Shown: positions 33,968-43,786 of the stretch, in pieces
Numbering within the stretch: position 1 is the first letter of the stretch
Layout of the letters: each line of letters opens with the position of its first letter
Source of the DNA: Cercophora sp. LCS_1
Lineage: Eukaryota; Ascomycota; Sordariomycetes; Sordariales; Lasiosphaeriaceae
Length of the DNA stretch: 64,000 nucleotides
Assembly (NCBI GenBank): GCA_036250225.1
Contig: JAPZLL010000029.1
Location: 372,001 to 436,000 of the forward strand
Direction of reading: 5' to 3'
Made by a program: the position numbers and the translations under genes
The notes under the pieces: model-generated
Told to the model about the DNA's origin: nothing
Databases searched by the model: none
The model's input: the letters and a program-made list of their open reading frames with translations, nothing else

Positions 33968-34880
33968 GACGACCTGAACGGAGAGTTCTGTGCTAGTTGG
34001 TTGCAAAATGACAATCGCCAAGGAGCGAACAGAAGGTGGTCTCAAGGGTTCCGCTCTCCAAGGAAATCGCCTTCCCCGTGGTATGGGCCCACCCTGCAAA
34101 GAGTTTTCTGTACGAGCGATACCTATCGATCAATCATCGCGCGCATTTCCTGGAGAAAAGAGACTGCAATCACCTGCGAGTTTCTCATGTAACATTCCCT
34201 AATTTCACAGGGAACACCAAGCTGAGCACCCGGCTTTTCTGTTGGTTATTTCCAGCATCAGGCACTGTCATCCAAGCACTTCAGGCACTGCTGCTGTCCC
34301 GCCCCTTCAGGTGGGCCCACTTCTCCCTTCCCAGCCATCAATCTCATCTTCGCATCCAGATTCCGGAGTTGCCTCCTTTTGCTCCCTCGACTGGCACCCA
34401 AAACGCGCACGCATGCTTCCAATATCTTGCAGACCCCGCCCGCGAATATTCGCATTGGGAGGGGAAGCGCCCAGTTTGCGGTTAGAAGAGGGCCCGGGAG
34501 GATTGATGGGCATGAGCAAACCCGCTCAGTCAAATACCTCCACACGCGCGCGGACTCAGATCCAGAGAAATGGCGCTCGTATGGTATGTCCAGCGTCGAG
34601 GCCAAGCACCGGAAGATGAACAGCCGCTTGCTACCCCTTGGGATAACTCGGCGCCGTCGCGTCGCGTGCTTGGCTGTTCGCATGAAGAGTGACTGGTTCA
34701 GTGGCTGCGGGAAGACCGGGCCAAATGACGTCACCTCAGTAAGCAAGGAAGCATGGCCTCGACGGCGCGTCCGCACCCAGCACCCAGCACCCAGGAACGG
34801 ACAGAAAACAGTCAAGACAGCGGGTCCCCCAAAAGTCGATAACAGAGCCATAGGAACTGGCTGGTTTTTCATTGACGGTC
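33968..34880. other. Intergenic between divergent genes
   Basis: 913 bp between the regulator and the DUF2985 gene. Several open frames cross it but show no family similarity; treat as shared promoter region. Confidence 0.5.
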
Positions 34881-36999
34881 ATGGCACCGGAGGGCCGTCA
34901 CACAAACGCATCGTACTTTGGGCAGTCGCAGCCCGGCCCATCGGACGAGCATTCCCGATCGGCTCCGGGGGACTTGCCAGTCATCGCGACGCCGATAAGC
35001 GAGCTGCCTCCACCACTTCCGCCATCGGGCGAGGCGTCTCTTCCGTCGCATCCACCAGACCCGGCCCAGCGGGATGCACACCTTCAGCTTCCCGTGCAGC
35101 AACAGGACAACCACATACTGAATCGGCAACAATCAGCCATCCGGCTGCGACGACTCAGGACTAGACCGCCGTCGATACCGGCGCTTGCACCGCTTTTCAA
35201 CGACCCGAACGCTACCACTGTCAGCGGTCATGGCACCGTCTCGTTGAGGCGTCGATCTAGCTCGGATCCACAACGGCCCGTCTTTGTGCAGTATCCAGAA
35301 CCGACAACCCTGCCAACCGTGCCCGAGGCCGCGTCGCCGACTCCGCTAGGCCAGCCAGCTGCGGTGCAAGTCGATCCCCATCGAGGAGGTCTGCACCGGT
35401 TGCTTGGTCGTCGTCGACAATCTGTCGCCATCCAGCCATCAGCCCCGGACGACTGCTACGATTCTCGCATCGTGGACTTTCTCGACGTCGTTGGTGAGCA
35501 TCCTTTGTCTTGTCTCCCTATGTCACCAAGGCTCTTGCTGACTTGGTCCCACAGATCCTGAAGTTGCGGCGCTGTCATCCATCACCAATGTCCAAAACTC
35601 CCTCTTTGTCCCGTCCCTGGGCAGATGGGTGAACCGCCGACCGACATACGATCTTTCGCAGCTCCCAAGAATCCCGGGGGCGTACCCTCCCTCGGAGGAG
35701 GACCTACAGAAAACAAGCGAAGCTGAAGAGGACGCGCAACCTACCGCGACACGTGTGCATAGCTTTTCCTCGGTCCTCACTGACACGCAGTATGCCATCC
35801 TGCCCAAGGACAAGACACTGGAAGGTTGGCGCGAGGAGGACATCAAGCTGATCAATGACTATGTCCGCCACATGTTGCACTCGCGCCGCTCCAAGTTCAA
35901 GCAGCGGCTCAAGGCTTTTAGGAAGTATGCAAGTAGACCGCTGGGGTTTCTTGTGACACTTTATGCCACTCTGATCACACTCTTCGGTCTGGCCTGGGTC
36001 CTGTTCCTTATCGGGTGGATTTACGTTGGCGAGAAACAGCTCTATGTCATCAACGTCATCGACTATATTCTTGTATGCCCCTTTCACCGGCATCCCCTTT
36101 TCTCCATTCACGTGTTAATTACCATCCCAGGTTGCGCTCTTCGCCATTGTCGGGGATGGACTGGCCCCGTTTCGTGCTATTGACACGTACCACATGTTCT
36201 TCGTTGCGCACTATCGTATGTCAGACCAAAGCCGTTGCGTCGTCTGATCGACTAACTCATGGTTTAATCAGACCGAAAAACCTTGAAGCTGCGCAAGAAA
36301 CTCTTACTCCCCAAACTCAGCGATCGGAACGACCTGCCGGTTGCCGAAGACAGCGGTGTCGCCGAATCATCCGATCCTGAGGCCACGGCAGGCATTCCAC
36401 CAGAGCGAAAGGAGTCTTTCTTCCCTGTTCTGACCGACAAGCAACAAGCTTCTTTGGAGTACCATCAGGGGAAACTGGCCAAATCTCATACTTTCTACAA
36501 ACCACATGAGACGGATACCCACCACGCTTTCCCACTGAGCCTCCTCGTCACGGTTGTTTTGCTTCTCGACTTGCACAGCTGCCTTCAGATCACGCTGGGA
36601 GCAATAACCTGGGGCATCCCGTACGAGACACGACCGGCTGCAGCTACGACGACAGTTCTTTGCTGCTCCATCGCCACCAACGCGGTCGCCGGCGTCGTCA
36701 TTACGCTCGGCGACCGGCGGACTCGCAAGAAGGACGTGTTGGAGCGACTGCTGAAGCAAGACCTAACAGACCAGGTCATGAAAAAGATTAAGAAGGAAAA
36801 AAAGAAGGAGGAGGAGAAAGAGATTGCAAGACTCGAGGGCAGGGATGGCTTGCTGGGTCTGCCCATCGTAGAAAAGATCAGGAAGAGCAGCGACTTGGTG
36901 AGGAACTCAGGCGAAGGCTTCCGCAGGAGTCTTGACCGACGGAACACCAGCACGTCAAGGGGCAAAGGCCCGGGCGACGACGAAGTAACGAGCGTATGA
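34881..36999 (+). CDS. DUF2985 integral membrane protein
   Basis: Exons 34881-35493, 35555-36072, 36131-36215 and 36272-36999 (introns 61, 58 and 56 bp) give 647 residues. I start at the ATG at 34881 (MAPEGRH); the frame extends back only to a TTG. About 200 Pro/Ser/Arg-rich, probably disordered residues precede the DUF2985 core: SKFKQRLKAFRKYASRPLGF, a helix near 335-360, KQLYVINVIDYILVALFAIV and GDGLAPFRAIDTYHMFFVAH, the family's most conserved stretch. The C-terminal half has two more hydrophobic segments and a strongly charged Lys/Glu helix (KKIKKEKKKEEEKEIARLEG). Function unknown; a cytosolic-tailed plasma or vacuolar membrane protein is likely. The third exon is only 85 bp. Confidence 0.88.
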
Positions 37000-37221
37000 T
37001 TCAATGCATAGATGTTAGCTTGGGTTAGATAGGTAATTTTAGATATACGTAAGCACCGAAATATCATTCTACCAACATGGCCAATAAATGAAATAAACAG
37101 AAACACAAAAAGAGGCAGAAGCACAAAAAGAGGCCGATGTATGTCAGCGTCACGTACGCTCCATAGCTGTAGCAGCAGTAGCCCACCAGAAGGCACACTG
37201 CCGAAGATACCGAAGCCTGAG

Positions 37222-38584
37222 CTAAAAGTGCATTTTCCACGCTTTCTGTCTTGCCCAGGCTCGCCTTGTTCGCTGCTCCTGACGAAATTCCAGTAATCCG
37301 GTCATCCTCCGAGGCTCTGCTCCAACTCTTGGTAAATCCACATGAGAATGCGCATCAAAGTCCATCCCAACACGCCCGCACATCCTCAGTGTCGGGCGCT
37401 CAAGATAGCGGAAATGGTTTGCACATGACGGGTCCTCGTGACAAGATAGTCCGTCCCATTGTCTTTTACCGTCCTCACCCACCCGCCAGCCGTACGAGTC
37501 CGGATGGATGGCCTCCATCCACGAGTGAGTTATCACTCGGCATATGTTATCGCGCGTGGTTGTTACCAAGATATCGCGGTGGTACTCAACCCTCACGTAG
37601 TTCTGGTTGAGCGTCATGTGGGTTCTGACCGAGTAAGGGGGTTCCGAGGGGTAGTTCAGAAGGGTGAGAGATGTATGTTCACCGTCGGTGATCCATCGAT
37701 TGGAGTCGAAGGATTTCATTTCCGGGAGACTACAAGGGGCTAGCTGTGGAGCGATATACTCTGCTGGGCCGCCGCGGCGAAAGCGTTGTAGGTCGTGCGT
37801 CACCTCAGCAGAGAACTTGACGTGGTTCCCATGTTTGGACAGGGGCATGTAGCCCGTCCATTCCATGGAGAGGAACATGTCGCCGGACTTGTCGCGCTTC
37901 ATGATGATAGAGGAGTACCCCCTTTCCATGTCACGAACACGAAGCTTGGGAGCTGCCGGATTCTGGTGGGTAGAGAGGTGGCTCGGATTCTGACATGCGT
38001 TGATGCGCATCTCAGCATCTTTGTCCAACTTTGCTAGCTGGCGTGCAGCATCCACAACCGCGTCCCATCGCAACACCTCATGTTCGCAAAGCCGTATGTG
38101 CCCGATGCGGCCAATGCAGTGGCGAGGCTGGCCGTTGAGACGCTCAGCGCGTGGAAAGTAGGCCAGGGGATGTGTTGCCTTGCACGGTTTGCAATACTTG
38201 GGTTGCGTCCGTCAGGCCTTGCCAGCTGTGGAAGGCGTGCCAACTCCATCTGTCAGCGCGCTCGCGGCACCCCGAACATCGGCGATTGAATGCATCTTGC
38301 TGCAAGTGGCGTATGAGCCTTTGGTCTTTTTTCCGGAACACGAACGGCTTCCATGGGAGATGAAAAGCATCGCCGTCGTCGGTATGGTAGAGGTGGGACT
38401 TTCCCGAAGAAGAGAGGCGGAGAAAGGTGTGACACGTCCTACGCATGCATTGCAGGCTCGTTAAGTCGAGAAGTTCCATGATCCGAACGAGAAGCTGGTC
38501 GGACAAGTTCAACAAATGGTCGACCTTCTCCGCTGCCAGAAAATCCGGGACTAAACTGCATCCTGCACGTGTCCACTGAGCCAT
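37222..38584 (-). pseudogene. F-box protein gene with a single-base frameshift
   Basis: The first frame from the ATG at 38584 encodes an F-box: LNLSDQLLVRIMELLDLTSL, QCMRRTCHTFLRLSSSG, then NRRCSGCRERADRW. The second frame, ending at 37222, has YCKPCKATHPLAYFPRAERL, RHCIGRIGHIRLCEHEVLRW and about 270 further residues; CxxC...YCxxC followed by CIGRxGxxRLCEH is the layout of a fungal F-box family. The frames meet in a CCC run at 38200-38202; removing one C would join LTDAT to KYCKPC. An in-frame 75-bp intron starting at GTATTG (38197) would also restore the frame but would delete the conserved YCKPC part. So this is either a recent pseudogene, an assembly error or a spliced variant. Confidence 0.65.
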
Positions 38585-38969
38585 GGTGAGCAGACTCGAG
38601 TGGACGATTGATGTTTTTTTGGTGTAGGATAAATATTTTGATACGCTTTTTTAATGTAGGATAAATATTTTGAGCTGTCGTTTTTCGTGTGCCGACAATT
38701 TCAGGGTTTGAGTTTTGTGGCAAATCCTCACATAAGCACGTGGCTAACCTCACCATACACTAAAGGGATTGACTTCATTGTGACACGGAGGATTGAAAAG
38801 TCAGGTAATAGGTTGCTATCAACTTCTCGGTTTGCTGAATGAAGGAAAGTATGGCTCTTGAACAAGGCACAACCTGAAAACACAATTCGTATGAGGCAAC
38901 CTTTCGAGACGACAAGAAGAGAACTTGTGTTTCCCCACGTTACACGTATGTCGGTGTTTCATTCGTTCC
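38585..38969. other. Intergenic with a 19-bp direct repeat
   Basis: 385 bp between the F-box start and the DUF1996 3' end. TGTAGGATAAATATTTTGA occurs at 38623-38641 and 38655-38673. Confidence 0.6.
38623..38673. repeat. Direct repeat, 2 x 19 bp, 32-bp period
   Basis: Two perfect copies separated by 13 T-rich bases, 39-89 bp upstream of the F-box ATG, so inside its promoter or leader. Function unknown. Confidence 0.8.
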
Positions 38970-40123
38970 TTACATTCCGGGGAGCTTGGGGAGCCCTACA
39001 GTCGCGCTTGTCAGCATCATGTCATCATCTGAGATTGAGGTGAAGTGGGACTTACAGCCATCGACATCCTCGACAACCGAGGTCTTGATGGAGCACTTAT
39101 TGGACACGGCCACGGTCTGGGTCTTGAGTCCGTTGCTGAGCAGCGGCTTCGAGTCCATGGTCCTCTGCAGGGAGTCGGCCTTCCAGCCGAATGCGTCTGT
39201 CACCGGTGTTAGTCGCTACCTGCACCTTGGGGCCGAGTTGAGAAGGCTTCACTCACAATCAGCATGGGTGCCGTATCCCTTGTTCTGGTCCATGTCGCCG
39301 AAGCTCCACACGAAGGGCTGCGAGCCGTCGGCGGGCCAGAGAGACTTGTCATTGAAGGGCCTGGTATCCCACATGGTCTCAAGCGCAAGCTGGGGCATGC
39401 GGACGGGGTGGGACGACGGGCATGCGCTGGCGGCGACGAAGCCTCCGCGACCCGAGTTGTACATGTGGTCCTGGTGGTTGGGGCTGTCGAGGTTCTTGCC
39501 GTCCCAGCAGGCGGGGAAGTGGTGGATGGCCATGATGCCGGCCGGGCACGGCGACTTGGGGAAGTCGGCCGTCTCGGGGAACCGGGTCATGACGTCCTGC
39601 AGACACGTGTAGCGCAGACCGGCGTGCACGCCCTTGGTCGCCGTGGGGCTTCCCACCGTCATGCGGAAGCCCTGGAGCCACGATTAGTGTTCCGCTTTTG
39701 TCAGTATCGCTTTGGATAACGTACCGGCTTGAAGGCGGTGATCTTGTTCTTGCCGTTGCTGTTGAAGTCCTCCTGCAGATAGTAGACGGTCATGCCACCC
39801 GTCAGGTCACCCAGCAGCGCGTTGGGATACTGTGGCACGCGCTTGTACGAGCCGTTGCGGGCCTTGAAGTACAGAACAGCGGTCCAGTAGTTGGAAAAGT
39901 CCTCGCTGAAGCTGCACGTCGTGCACGTGGCCTTCTCGCCAATATCACCCTCCATGGTAGCGTTGAAGGCATTGCCACCGACGATTTGATGGACGTGGGC
40001 TGACGGGATCTTGCCGGGCTCGACAACGGGATCGAGACGCTGCACGCTCAACGTGGCACACCCAAAACGCAGGTAGGCGTACGAGGGGACGGCAAATGCC
40101 GCGGTGACGGAGAGAAGCTTCAT
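38970..40123 (-). CDS. DUF1996 secreted protein, paralogue 2
   Basis: Exons 39725-40123, 39257-39671, 39056-39196 and 38970-38995 (introns 53, 60 and 60 bp) give 326 residues. The ATG at 40123 gives a signal peptide (MKLLSVTAAFAVPSYA). Hallmarks: RFGCATLSVQRLDPVVEPG, HVHQIVGGNAFNATM, CTTCSFSEDFSNYWTAVLYF, KPGFRM, CWDGKNLDSPNHQDHMY, HPVRMPQLALETMWDT and FGWKADSLQRTMD. The last intron splits the Trp codon of DGW and leaves a tiny 26-bp exon (LPKLPGM), exactly as in paralogue 3 with its longer last exon. The copy lacks the Cys-rich insert (around RRQNCFRCYTG) found in paralogue 1. Extracellular role unknown. Confidence 0.9.
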
Positions 40124-42454
40124 CTTGACTGCTGCTGTCGAAACGAAAAGAGGTCGACTGAAGAGCTGGCTGGCAACCAACTCCGGACTTGGGCGATACC
40201 AGTTCCATGGGATATAAAATACTCGACCCGCTATTATTACTTGATAGCCTTGTTATGCCGTGGCCGTCGTCACTGTCAAAGGGCCTAGGCGTTTACCCAC
40301 ATTTACCCAGCCGACCGGGCACTCGACAGAGTATGGGTAGATTGCGACCTGGGAACTTCATTTGCCCCGCACTTGTTCTTGTCGAATCACACGAGACGGT
40401 GTGATGCTGTCCACCTGTCAGTCCAAGGGATGGTGGCGATCCGTGGGCTTGGGCTGCTGGCCATGTCGCGGACTGACTCTTCTTACCAGAGGTATCCCCT
40501 AGGCTGAGGTGCAGACGAGCTCGCAACATGCATTTGCCATGCCCGACAGCCTTTGGGATGACCAGAGTGGTGGCTGTCTAGTCTCGGCGAAAGCTTCCGT
40601 CGGCAGACGTGGTTGAACTCATAGAGATAGCCCTGGTGTTTTGGCACCTGATCGCTTCATCTTGAGAGGCAAGCGGCAGATGTCAAGGCCGCACCCTACT
40701 CACCACTCGACTCTTGGCATCCCATGGACGCGTAGATGAGCAAAGGGTCACCTGTGGAGCATGACGGCTCGGATGCCGGCAGCGCTTAAACTACGACTGC
40801 CCAACCGGGTTCCGTCAATTTGATGGAGGCAATATTTATAGTTGTCACATCCCGTTTCGGACCAAGTGCGACCGCCTCCCTGTTTTGCTAGCATCAAGTC
40901 GTGATAGCGTGGATGGGCGGCAGTTGGATAATTGGACACCTGATAATTTGGACTGCTGTCTGGCCGGAAAGCTTCCGATGCAGTCTTGACTCGTCTTTCG
41001 GCAATCTTGCCAACCTCGGCAGATATGCATGCTTGTGGGGACGGCTCGGATGTGATCCGACTTGGTTTTCTCCATCGCACGACATGAATCCTCCGTGACC
41101 CAGCCCGTCCAAGAAATTTCCGGGGTCGTGCTCTGAGGAACCATGACGGCGTTTCCCCCCTGCTGCGGCCATACTCGGTTCAATGATGACGCAAGATGCT
41201 TCACGCGAGACTCGTCGGCCAGTTCAAGTCCGTGAATAAGGTAACATGTCAGAAGCTATTTTCTTCTAGGGTCTGTTTTCTGCGGAGCTTGACCGTTCAC
41301 TGGCGTATGATGTTTAGTAAAGTCGATTACGTTATCCAGCACCCTAGCGAAAGTCTCTTCATGGTTTTAAGGAGATGTTGTGTTGTTTTTATAAGTCAAC
41401 CTAATCTCCCGTTTTCCCTCCGCTTTTAGGCGTTGCTCACAATGTTCTGAACGACGAACTTTCCAGCTAATTAGGCGAACTTGTTCCTGTAGAGTAGATT
41501 CTAGCAAGCAACTCTAGGACCAGAGTTGAACTACTTTGTGGCTTGAACGTTGGAGATAGATCGGAATTTAGGCTCTATACCTACCTTATGTATCTGCAAG
41601 CCTTGAGACTTCAAACCGATCTTTTTGCTATATTCTGAGGCTGTAATCTTTTTTTTTTACTGTTTTTCTTGTGTCGATGTCAACACTGGATTGATCCCAG
41701 AAATGTTTCGAACTCTTCTGTTCGCATAATTCAAGAACCAGAAGGCAGGTAGGTACTGCCAGCAAGGCGTGAATTAGAGAGCGCGGAATGCGGGAAATTG
41801 CTTTACTTCAGTTATTACGTCTTCTTCAGAGACCATTGATAATAGCCCTCTATTTCAGCCATGAAATGTCAACTTCCGACTGCAAATCCTCGAGAAAAAC
41901 TCCCGACAAGTTGATGTGTGTGATGCGCGCCGGGACTAATCCTCTGAACAGTTTCCTCGCGAGCGAGCCAACCTCGTATTAGTTCCCCGTATCTTAGAGA
42001 GCCCACTCTTGTAGCATCCCTACCTACTTACCCCTGAAATCGATCTTTAGTACAAGTACTAAAGATAGACACCCTTTGTCATCCATGGATATTTGGTGTC
42101 CTGGAGACCAGTATTTCCGGGCTGATTACTCATCCCGTGTGGGTATACGACGGACCGATACGGTAAGGTGTGGGCTCGACAAAAGCTGACGAGAGTAAGT
42201 GGCGGGTCGCATCGCTAAAGCTGTCAGCGAGCCTCATCAGTAAGTCTCATTGGCACCTTCAAAACGAAGTTGCCCCTCTGTAAATTGTTCGTATTCAAAG
42301 GCGAAGGCAACCTTGATCGTCGCCTTCTGTCATCTAGTTGTCGGCAAGTTGCCTATAAATTGCGACACCCATCCATCCTGATCAACTGCACCAGCATCAA
42401 AGAAATCGCATTATCATCATCAATTATCGTATCGCGAGTACAAAGCCTCACAAG
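40124..42454. other. Gene-less, AT-richer region
   Basis: 2.3 kb. From about 41,200 to 42,100 the sequence is visibly richer in A and T (long T runs, CTTTAG, TTATTA) than the rest of the window. No transposase, reverse transcriptase or LTR ends could be recognised; it may be an old repeat eroded by mutation, or only a low-GC spacer. Confidence 0.5.
42354..42360 (+). promoter_or_regulatory. Probable TATA box of the AA1-like gene
   Basis: TATAAAT about 95-100 bp upstream of the ATG at 42455, a usual distance for fungal secreted-protein genes with short leaders. Confidence 0.45.
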
Positions 42455-42947
42455 ATGAAAATTCCTCTTGCGCTAACCGCCCTAATTGGGACTGCTCTCG
42501 CGGCGCCGCTTGAAGCTCGCATCGTTGCACAGGAATTCGACCTTTCCGAGTTCACCGCCGGATGTGTTCCCCACGGCACCCAGTGCTCGTAGGTTTCCCC
42601 AGCTGAATTGACTTCGGCGGTCGCTAACGCCAGGAAGCATCTCCTTCAAGGTCGCGACGAACCAGATGCCCTACCCCACGACGTGCACCTTCACCGGCCC
42701 ACCCCTCGGTGTTGGCTCTCTCCCTGACGTCGGCTTCACCGCCTGCCAAGACCCGATTATCTCGTGGTCGTTCCGCAGCGTCCCGTCTGGCTCTGGGCCG
42801 GCGCCCTTTTATGAACTCGCTCTTGTCACGGCTGAGCAGAGTCTGGCTGCTGCTAAGTTTTTCCCGGCTTCCGACTTCCCGCGCGTCAACGACGGTTCGA
42901 CGTTCCACCAGACGTTCATTGGCGAGAAGCGATTCGTTGTGAAATAG
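42455..42947 (+). CDS. Small secreted AA1-like (Alt a 1 / HRIP-type) protein
   Basis: Exons 42455-42588 and 42638-42947 give 147 residues; the frame requires the acceptor GGAAG at 42637, not the CCAG four bases earlier. Signal peptide residues 1-17 (MKIPLALTALIGTALAA). The mature part has four cysteines (37, 44, 61, 81) and the pattern CSISFKVATNQMPYPTTC, LPDVGFTACQDPIISWSF, ELALVT, FPASDFPRV and a final GEKRFVV, which matches my memory of the AA1-like beta-barrel proteins (the Alternaria allergen family), some of which elicit plant responses. Size, secretion and isolated position next to an AT-rich gap fit an effector candidate; that is inference. Confidence 0.7.
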
Positions 42948-43006
42948 GGGGTCGACGCTGTGATCACGCCGACGCGTAGTTGGAGAAAGTGGAAAAGGGG
43001 GTATTG

Positions 43007-43786
43007 TCAAGAGAAGTCTGTATCCGAGGCGTTTCCGTAGACCATATATCGAAAGACGTACTTTCCCCATTTCCCGCCTTCATACCGGTCCAACGGTGCT
43101 GGAACTGGCGCGTACTCGTCCAGGTCAACCTCCAAGGTTCGGGCCGTCTTGAAGCCAGCACGTTCATAGACGCGCCAGGCGCCATGAGATGAGTGAACCC
43201 AAGCGAAGACCCCATGCGAATCGGCAAGCCGTGTCCCCCATAGGAGAAGGGCAGAGCCGACACCTTGACGTTGAAACGCCGGAGAGACATAGAGACCGAT
43301 GACGTACATACAGCGAGCCTTTTCGGGCATGATCTTGTCCATCCAGTCACGGAAGTCTTTTCCTGTAAGGTCGTTCAGTCGTTGGATTGGGTCGTGGCCC
43401 TCAGTTGCCCCTGGACCGGGAGTAGTTGTTTCGGGACTAGGCGTGTCGCGTTGACTTTTAGCTCTATCCACAAGTTGAGATTCCTCATCGATGAGTGCGG
43501 GCTCAGTGGGGAAGACGGGCGGGCCGACACCTCGGAAGCCCCAGATGCAGAAGCCCATGATGAGGCCTGTTTCTATCTGGACGACCTTGATGACGCGGGA
43601 CGTTGACTTTGGGCTCTGAATGGTGTCGGGAAGGCTTTGTAGCATGTGCTCGCCCATGTTGAAAGGCGTTCGCCCATGGCTCTTCATTTCGGTCTGGGCA
43701 TCTCCGACAAAGGCATCGTGGCTTATCTTGGCGAGCACAGGAATGTCGCCAGGGTTTGCTGGGACGATGGTGAAGTCCGGGTTCAT
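43007..43786 (-). CDS. GNAT-family N-acetyltransferase
   Basis: One exon of 259 codons from the ATG at 43786 (MNPDFTIVPANPGD). Motif A is MYVIGLYVSPAFQRQGVGSA (QRQGVG loop), followed by ADSHGVFAWVHSSHGAWRVY and ERAGFKTARTLEVDLDEYAP, which matches fungal polyamine/xenobiotic-type acetyltransferases. A Ser/Pro/Thr-rich insert of about 35 residues (SPETTTPGPGATEGHD) sits between the substrate-side helices and motif A and is often variable. Cytosolic. It is convergent with the AA1-like gene, only 59 bp between stop codons, so the transcripts probably overlap at their 3' ends. Confidence 0.87.
   Translation of the reverse strand: MNPDFTIVPANPGDIPVLAKISHDAFVGDAQTEMKSHGRTPFNMGEHMLQSLPDTIQSPKSTSRVIKVVQIETGLIMGFCIWGFRGVGPPVFPTEPALIDEESQLVDRAKSQRDTPSPETTTPGPGATEGHDPIQRLNDLTGKDFRDWMDKIMPEKARCMYVIGLYVSPAFQRQGVGSALLLWGTRLADSHGVFAWVHSSHGAWRVYERAGFKTARTLEVDLDEYAPVPAPLDRYEGGKWGKYVFRYMVYGNASDTDFS

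Noticed and set aside
38122..38197. 75-bp intron to repair the F-box frame
   Set aside because: It would splice in frame but would remove YCKPCKATHPLAYFPRAERL, which looks conserved; a one-base lesion explains the data better. Kept open in the finding.
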